A stretch of DNA of 64,000 nt from positions 1-64,000 of the forward strand of contig NZ_WNKZ01000012.1 of the NCBI RefSeq assembly GCF_009720835.1, in the 5' to 3' direction. This document shows, piece by piece, positions 60,050-64,000 of the stretch. The notes under the pieces are model-generated. The model ran no database searches. It was given only the letters and a program-made list of their open reading frames with translations, and was not told where the DNA came from. A program made the translations under genes and the position numbers. The DNA comes from Pseudoduganella buxea. Lineage in GTDB: Bacteria; Pseudomonadota; Gammaproteobacteria; Burkholderiales; Burkholderiaceae_D. How positions within the stretch are numbered: the first letter of the stretch is position 1; each line of letters begins with the position of its first letter.

Positions 60050-60082
60050 CAACGATTCTTCAGCGATTCGTCAGCGATTCGT
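60050..60082. repeat. Three tandem 11-bp units at the end of the EamA gene
   Basis: CAACGATTCTT, CAGCGATTCGT and CAGCGATTCGT follow one another directly. The EamA stop codon lies in the third unit (60071-60073), so a change in copy number would alter or extend the C-terminus. Confidence 0.7.
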
Positions 60083-61000
60083 CAGCGTCACGCCGGCGGC
60101 CACCAGCACGCCGCCGGCCACCATCGATACCAGCACCGGCTCGCCCAGCAGCAGCGCCGCCAGGCCGATGCCGAATACGGGCACCAGGTTGTTGAACACG
60201 GCCGTGCGCGACGCGCCGATGGCTTTCACGCCTTCGTAGTACCACACGAAGCCCAGCACCGTACCGAAGGCACCCAGGTAGCCCAGGCCGGCCCACACCG
60301 GCCAGCCGATGGCGGGCCAGTCCACGCCCCCCACTTCCCGTGCCGCGCCGATGGCCAGGAACAGCAGGCCCCACAGGGCCGCATAGGTGGTGGCGGCGAT
60401 CGGGCTCAGTCCCTTCAGTGCCGAGCGGCCCAGCAGCGTGTAGGCGGCCCAGCAGCTGATCGCGCACAGCATCAGCAGTTCGCCCACGCCCACCGACTGG
60501 CCGATATCGTGCAGCGCGCCGGCCGGATCGCCCCGCGTGATGACGATGGCCGCGCCCACGAACGCCAGCGCGATGCCCAGCCACTTGACGCCGCTGAGAC
60601 GTTCGCGCAGCAGCAGCGCGGCGGCCAGCGCCGTCACGATGGGATTCAAGGCGATGAACAGCGCCGCACGGCCGGCCGGCATCTGCCCCAGCGCGCCGAA
60701 GAAGCACAGGTTGTACAGGAAGATGCCCGTCAAGCCCAGCGCGGCGGTGGCCAGCATCTGCTGGCGCGTCAGGCGTGGCAGCCCGCCTTCGCGCTGCCAC
60801 GCAACGCCCAGCAGCAGCACCACCGCCACGGCAAAGCGCAGGGCGGCGGCCGTCATGACGGGCAGCGCATGTGCGACGATGCGCCCGGCGATGAAGGTGC
60901 CGCCCCAGAACAGCGTGACGAACACCAGCTTGGTGTAGACCAGCGACGCCGGTGCCGCCAGCGGGGCGGCGGCGGGTATGGTCAGCGTATTATTTTTCAT
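60071..61000 (-). CDS. EamA-family (DMT) transporter
   Basis: The 309-residue protein has ten hydrophobic segments arranged as two EamA halves, with KLVFVTLFWGGTFIAGRIVA in the first and AFGTVLGFVWYYEGVKAIGA in the second. The family exports amino acids or other metabolites. It is divergent from a lysR gene with an inverted repeat in the spacer, so control by that regulator is likely. Confidence 0.9.
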   Translation of the reverse strand: MKNNTLTIPAAAPLAAPASLVYTKLVFVTLFWGGTFIAGRIVAHALPVMTAAALRFAVAVVLLLGVAWQREGGLPRLTRQQMLATAALGLTGIFLYNLCFFGALGQMPAGRAALFIALNPIVTALAAALLLRERLSGVKWLGIALAFVGAAIVITRGDPAGALHDIGQSVGVGELLMLCAISCWAAYTLLGRSALKGLSPIAATTYAALWGLLFLAIGAAREVGGVDWPAIGWPVWAGLGYLGAFGTVLGFVWYYEGVKAIGASRTAVFNNLVPVFGIGLAALLLGEPVLVSMVAGGVLVAAGVTLTNR

Positions 61001-61050
61001 GGCGTGCTTGCGGAATCAGTGAAGGAAGACATACAGTAATGGTTATCCCA

Positions 61051-61068
61051 ACTCATGCGCAAATGAGT
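61051..61068. promoter_or_regulatory. LysR-type operator between the EamA gene and lysR
   Basis: ACTCAT-N6-ATGAGT is a perfect 6-bp inverted repeat in the 104-bp spacer, 50 bp from the EamA start and 36 bp from the lysR start. Confidence 0.6.
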
Positions 61069-61104
61069 AAATCCTCATGATCCCCGTCCCATGACCATCG
61101 CACA

Positions 61105-62001
61105 ATGACCTTCACCCAACTGGAAATTTTCGTCATGGTGGCCGAGATGCGCGGCTTCACGGCGGCGGCCCTGCGGCTGGGCATCAGTCAGTCGGCCGTG
61201 TCGCATGCCATCAAGTCGCTGGAAGGCGAGCTCGATGCCCAGCTGGTCGAGCGCGAACAGGCCGCCGTGACCGTGACGGAGCTGGGCCAGCGCCTGTTGC
61301 TGCGCGCCCGCGAAATCCTCGGCCTGGCCGAAGCGATGCGGCAGGATGCAGCGGTGGCGCGCGGGCTGCACCGTGGCCTGCTGCGCATCGGCTCCTTCGG
61401 CCCCACCGCCTCGCTCAAGCTGCTGCCGGCCATCCTGCAGGCCTACCGGCAGCGTTATCCCGGCGTGGAAGTGCAGATCGACGAGGGGCCCGATGCGGCT
61501 GTGCTGCAGTGGGTGGCGGACCGGCGAGTCGACGTCGGCTTCGCCGTGCTGCCGGACGACCGCTTCGACACGGTGCCGCTGGTGGAAGACCAGCTGTCGG
61601 CGCTGATCCCGCGCGACCATGCGCTGGCCGGGCGCGACGCCATCACCCTGGCCGAACTGGGCGAACATCCGTTCATCATGCCCGAGGCGGGCTGCTCGGC
61701 GCTGATCGAGCCGCTGTTCGCCGCGGCCGGCCTGGCGCCGCAGGTACGCTACCGCATGTCGCAGATGGTGACGGTGCTGCACCTGGTCGAGAACGGCGAC
61801 GGCATCACCGTGCTGCCCGAGCTGGCGCTGCCGCATGGCCTGGCGCAGACGCATCCCCGCATCGTCGTGCGGCCCCTGCGGCCGGTGGTGCGGCGCCGCG
61901 TCGGTTTAATTCTGCGCAACCTGGGCCGCGCTTCGCCGGCGGCGCAGGCCTTTGCCGACATCGCCCGCGACGTGGCGGGCACTAGCCCCCGCACAGCATG
62001 A
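61105..62001 (+). CDS. LysR-family transcriptional regulator
   Basis: The 298-residue protein has the winged HTH (MTFTQLEIFVMVAEMRGFTA, LGISQSAVSHAIKSLEGELD) and a substrate-binding domain with LLRIGSFGPTASLKLLPAIL. It is divergent from the EamA gene. Its last 20 bases overlap the end of the small membrane ORF on the other strand. Confidence 0.9.
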   Translation: MTFTQLEIFVMVAEMRGFTAAALRLGISQSAVSHAIKSLEGELDAQLVEREQAAVTVTELGQRLLLRAREILGLAEAMRQDAAVARGLHRGLLRIGSFGPTASLKLLPAILQAYRQRYPGVEVQIDEGPDAAVLQWVADRRVDVGFAVLPDDRFDTVPLVEDQLSALIPRDHALAGRDAITLAELGEHPFIMPEAGCSALIEPLFAAAGLAPQVRYRMSQMVTVLHLVENGDGITVLPELALPHGLAQTHPRIVVRPLRPVVRRRVGLILRNLGRASPAAQAFADIARDVAGTSPRTA

Positions 62002-62122
62002 ACAGCCCGGCATAAGCCAGCAGATTGGCCGGCGCCAGAATCGCATGCACGGCCCAGGCGCAGATGGCGCACAGCGCCAGCACGACGCATAACAGGCCGG
62101 CAGCTTCGCGGCGCGGTGCCAT
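61982..62122 (-). CDS. 46-residue membrane protein
   Basis: A short frame from the ATG at 62122 encodes MAPRREAAGLLCVVLALCAI with a second hydrophobic stretch (ANLLAYAGLFMLCGG), giving one or two membrane helices. It begins 3 bp after the MFS gene ends and would be co-transcribed with it. It overlaps the 3' end of lysR on the other strand. No homologue was recognised; it may be a genuine small protein or chance. Confidence 0.4.
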   Translation of the reverse strand: MAPRREAAGLLCVVLALCAICAWAVHAILAPANLLAYAGLFMLCGG

Positions 62123-62124
62123 CG

Positions 62125-63321
62125 TCACGCCGCCCGCAGCCGCGCCACGGCGCGGTCGTCGATCGGCCAGTGCAGGGCCGCCGCCGCCAGGCCGACCAGG
62201 ATGGCGGCGCTCCACACCAGGTCATACGAGTGCGTCGCGTCGAACACGGCGCCGCCCAGCCACACGCCCAGGAAGCCCCCCACCTGGTGGCCGACGAAGA
62301 CCAGGCCGAACAGGGTGGCGATGTACTGCACGCCGAACACCTGCGACACCAGGCCATTCGTCAGCGGCACGGTGCCCAGCCACGTCAGGCCCATGACGAA
62401 GGAAAACAGGTAGACGGTGGCGCTGCTGGCCGGCAGCAGCATGAAGGCCAGCATGGCGCCCGAGCGCACCAGGTACAGGCCGGCGAGCAGGTGCTTGCGC
62501 CGGTACAGGCTGCCCAGCTGGCCGCAGGCATAGGTGCCCGCCACATTGGCCAGCGCGACGATGGCCAGCGCCGCCACCCCCGTGTGCGGCGGGAAGCCCC
62601 GGTCCAGCAGCCACGCGGGAAAGTGCGCGGCGATGAAGGCGAGCTGGAAGCCGCAGGCGAGAAAGCCCAGGTTCAGCAGCCAGAAACCGCGGTGCGACAG
62701 GGCCTCGCGGATGGCCTGGCGCATCGACTGGGCCTGCCGTTCCGGTGCCGCCACGGCGCGGTCCTCCAGCGGCCACGCCAGCGGCAAGGCCAGTGCCAGC
62801 ACGACGGCGAAGGCGGCCAGCGCCGCGGCCCAGCCGATGCCGCCGATCAGGCCCTGCGTGGCCGGCACCATGGCGAACTGGCCGACGCCGCCGATGGCGC
62901 CGGCCATGCCGAGTGCCCAGCTGCGCCGCTGCGGCGCCACCAGCCGGCTGATGGCGCCGTACACGACACCGAAGGTGGTGCCGGCCAGCGCCAGGCCGAT
63001 CAGCACTCCACCGGACCAGGCCAGCTGCCCAGCCGTCGTCGCCTGCGCCATCAGCAGCAGGCCGGCCGCATAGGCCAGGCACCCTGCCACCAGCATGCGG
63101 CGGGCGCCGTAGCGGTCGGCCAGCATGCCCGCCAGCGGTTGCGCCAGGCCCCACACCAGGTTCTGCAAGGCCAGCGCGAAGGCGAATTCCTGCCGGCCCC
63201 AGCCCCGCGCCGCCGTCATCGGCAGCATGAACAGGCCCTGCACGTGGCGCATGCCCAGCGCCAGGCCGATGATGATGCCGCCGCAGACGACGATGGCCAG
63301 CGGCGATGCGAATTTTTTCAT
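62125..63321 (-). CDS. MFS transporter
   Basis: The 398-residue protein has twelve hydrophobic segments and the MFS loop motif GMLADRYGARRMLV between helices 2 and 3. The second half contains GTYACGQLGSLYRRKHLLAG. It resembles oxalate/formate-type and related uptake or efflux carriers, with the substrate undefined. AGGAGGG lies upstream of the ATG at 63321. The in-frame ATG at 63402 has no support. Confidence 0.88.
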   Translation of the reverse strand: MKKFASPLAIVVCGGIIIGLALGMRHVQGLFMLPMTAARGWGRQEFAFALALQNLVWGLAQPLAGMLADRYGARRMLVAGCLAYAAGLLLMAQATTAGQLAWSGGVLIGLALAGTTFGVVYGAISRLVAPQRRSWALGMAGAIGGVGQFAMVPATQGLIGGIGWAAALAAFAVVLALALPLAWPLEDRAVAAPERQAQSMRQAIREALSHRGFWLLNLGFLACGFQLAFIAAHFPAWLLDRGFPPHTGVAALAIVALANVAGTYACGQLGSLYRRKHLLAGLYLVRSGAMLAFMLLPASSATVYLFSFVMGLTWLGTVPLTNGLVSQVFGVQYIATLFGLVFVGHQVGGFLGVWLGGAVFDATHSYDLVWSAAILVGLAAAALHWPIDDRAVARLRAA

Positions 63322-63415
63322 GGGTGACCCTCCTGTGCCGAGGATAGCGGCGGCACGGGCGTGGCGCGAGCGGTGAATCGGCATGCGATCCATGCGCGCC
63401 ACGCATGGCGCCAGG

Positions 63416-64000
63416 TCAGCCGGGCAGCCGGGCCAGTTCCGTCACCGTCGCGGCCACGTGGCCGAGCAGCCAGTCGCGTACCGTGGCGACCTCGGGACGC
63501 GGCACGTCCGCCTGCAGCAGCCAGTAGCCGTAGTCGGCGACGGCACGACGGCGGCCCGGCTGGGCAACCAGGCGGCCCTCGCGCAGGGCCGGCAGGATCA
63601 GCGCCAGGCGGCCCAGGGCCACGCCATTGCCTTCGATGGCGGCCTGGATCAGCTGGTCGTACTGGTTGAAGCGCAGCATGCGCGCCGGCCGCGCCGCCAC
63701 GCCGCAGGCCTGCAGCCACGGCGCCCAGTGCAGGAAGGCATGGGCCGGGTCGTCCAATTCGAGCAGCACTTGCCGGGCCAGCGCGGCATCGTCCCGGAAG
63801 GCGCCCGCCGCCACGGCGGGGCTGGCAACGGGCACCAGTTCTTCCGCAAACAAGTGCAGGGGATTGGCCAGTAAATGAGCGGCCGGTGAATGAGCGGCCC
63901 GCACATGGGCGGCCGGGCTGTAGCGGATCGCCAGGTCGACGCCTTCGCGCGCCAGGTCCATCACGCGGTTGCTGGTTTCCACGCGCAGGTCGATGTCCGG
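63416..64000 (-). CDS. LysR-family regulator, C-terminal part, runs off the window
   Basis: The frame continues beyond position 64000 (PDIDLRVETSNRVMDLAREG, then VDLAIRYSP), which is the middle of the LysR substrate-binding domain of the GcvA-like type. The C-terminal 195 residues are present, including LRFNQYDQLIQAAIEGNGVA and a normal end. The N-terminal HTH is outside the window. It lies 94 bp from the MFS gene start, in the same direction. A regulatory link is possible. Confidence 0.88.
   Translation of the reverse strand, partial: PDIDLRVETSNRVMDLAREGVDLAIRYSPAAHVRAAHSPAAHLLANPLHLFAEELVPVASPAVAAGAFRDDAALARQVLLELDDPAHAFLHWAPWLQACGVAARPARMLRFNQYDQLIQAAIEGNGVALGRLALILPALREGRLVAQPGRRRAVADYGYWLLQADVPRPEVATVRDWLLGHVAATVTELARLPG

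Overview
The window is about 64 kb of GC-rich DNA with dense, tightly packed genes. Gene content points to a betaproteobacterium of the Oxalobacteraceae (Massilia/Duganella/Pseudoduganella type): VgrG-linked type VI secretion (T6SS) effector islands, a Tad/Flp pilus locus, a short LafA-like flagellin, large TonB-dependent receptors and a tryptophan-halogenase/SapC/cupin cluster. The family assignment is an inference from gene content; no rRNA or tRNA gene was seen.

Region 1 (1-22.2 kb) is an accessory, mostly T6SS region. Two minus-strand vgrG operons carry different cargo. The first (7943 down to 464) reads vgrG, DUF6484, DUF2169, a thiolase-fold protein, a PAAR-like DUF4150 protein, a GHH-type HNH nuclease toxin, a beta-propeller-like putative immunity gene, and a second copy of that gene cut off by an IS2-group insertion sequence at the window edge. 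Divergent from it is a Tai4/Tae4 immunity-amidase pair followed by a DUF4265 gene and an unrecognised 493-aa protein. A lysR/ridA pair and an IS5-like MITE (12591-12759) separate this from the second operon (22175 down to 12756): vgrG, DUF4123 adaptor, VasX/BTH_I2691-type membrane effector, and three tandem DUF6708 paralogues that look like an amplified immunity array.

Region 2 (22.5-29.5 kb) is a mixed stretch: a small lipoprotein, a frameshifted ankyrin remnant, a marR gene with a long perfect palindrome, a CPBP protease, an MBL-fold hydrolase, a regulator with two LuxR-type HTH domains, a secreted protein with a LecA-like C-terminus, and a flagellin.

Region 3 (29.9-44.4 kb) is the Tad pilus locus. 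Three pseudopilin genes (TadE/F/G type) run on the minus strand, divergent from a NarL-type two-component pair. Then come a 44-aa membrane ORF, flp, the prepilin peptidase, an AAA-type ATPase, cpaB, cpaC, a lipoprotein, cpaE, cpaF, tadB and tadC. Many genes overlap by 1-4 nt, which suggests translational coupling. A hairpin after flp probably lets pilin be made in excess of the machinery.

Region 4 (44.4-64 kb) starts with dinB and a Fur-boxed siderophore receptor. It then holds a probable carbohydrate-uptake locus: a LacI regulator, a GH16 glycosidase and a 1001-aa TonB receptor, with two near-identical LacI operators (49200-49213 and 50175-50188), followed by halogenase-SapC-cupin-halogenase. 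Stress and housekeeping genes follow (SRPBCC, YceI, EamA/LysR, MFS), and a LysR gene is cut by the window end.
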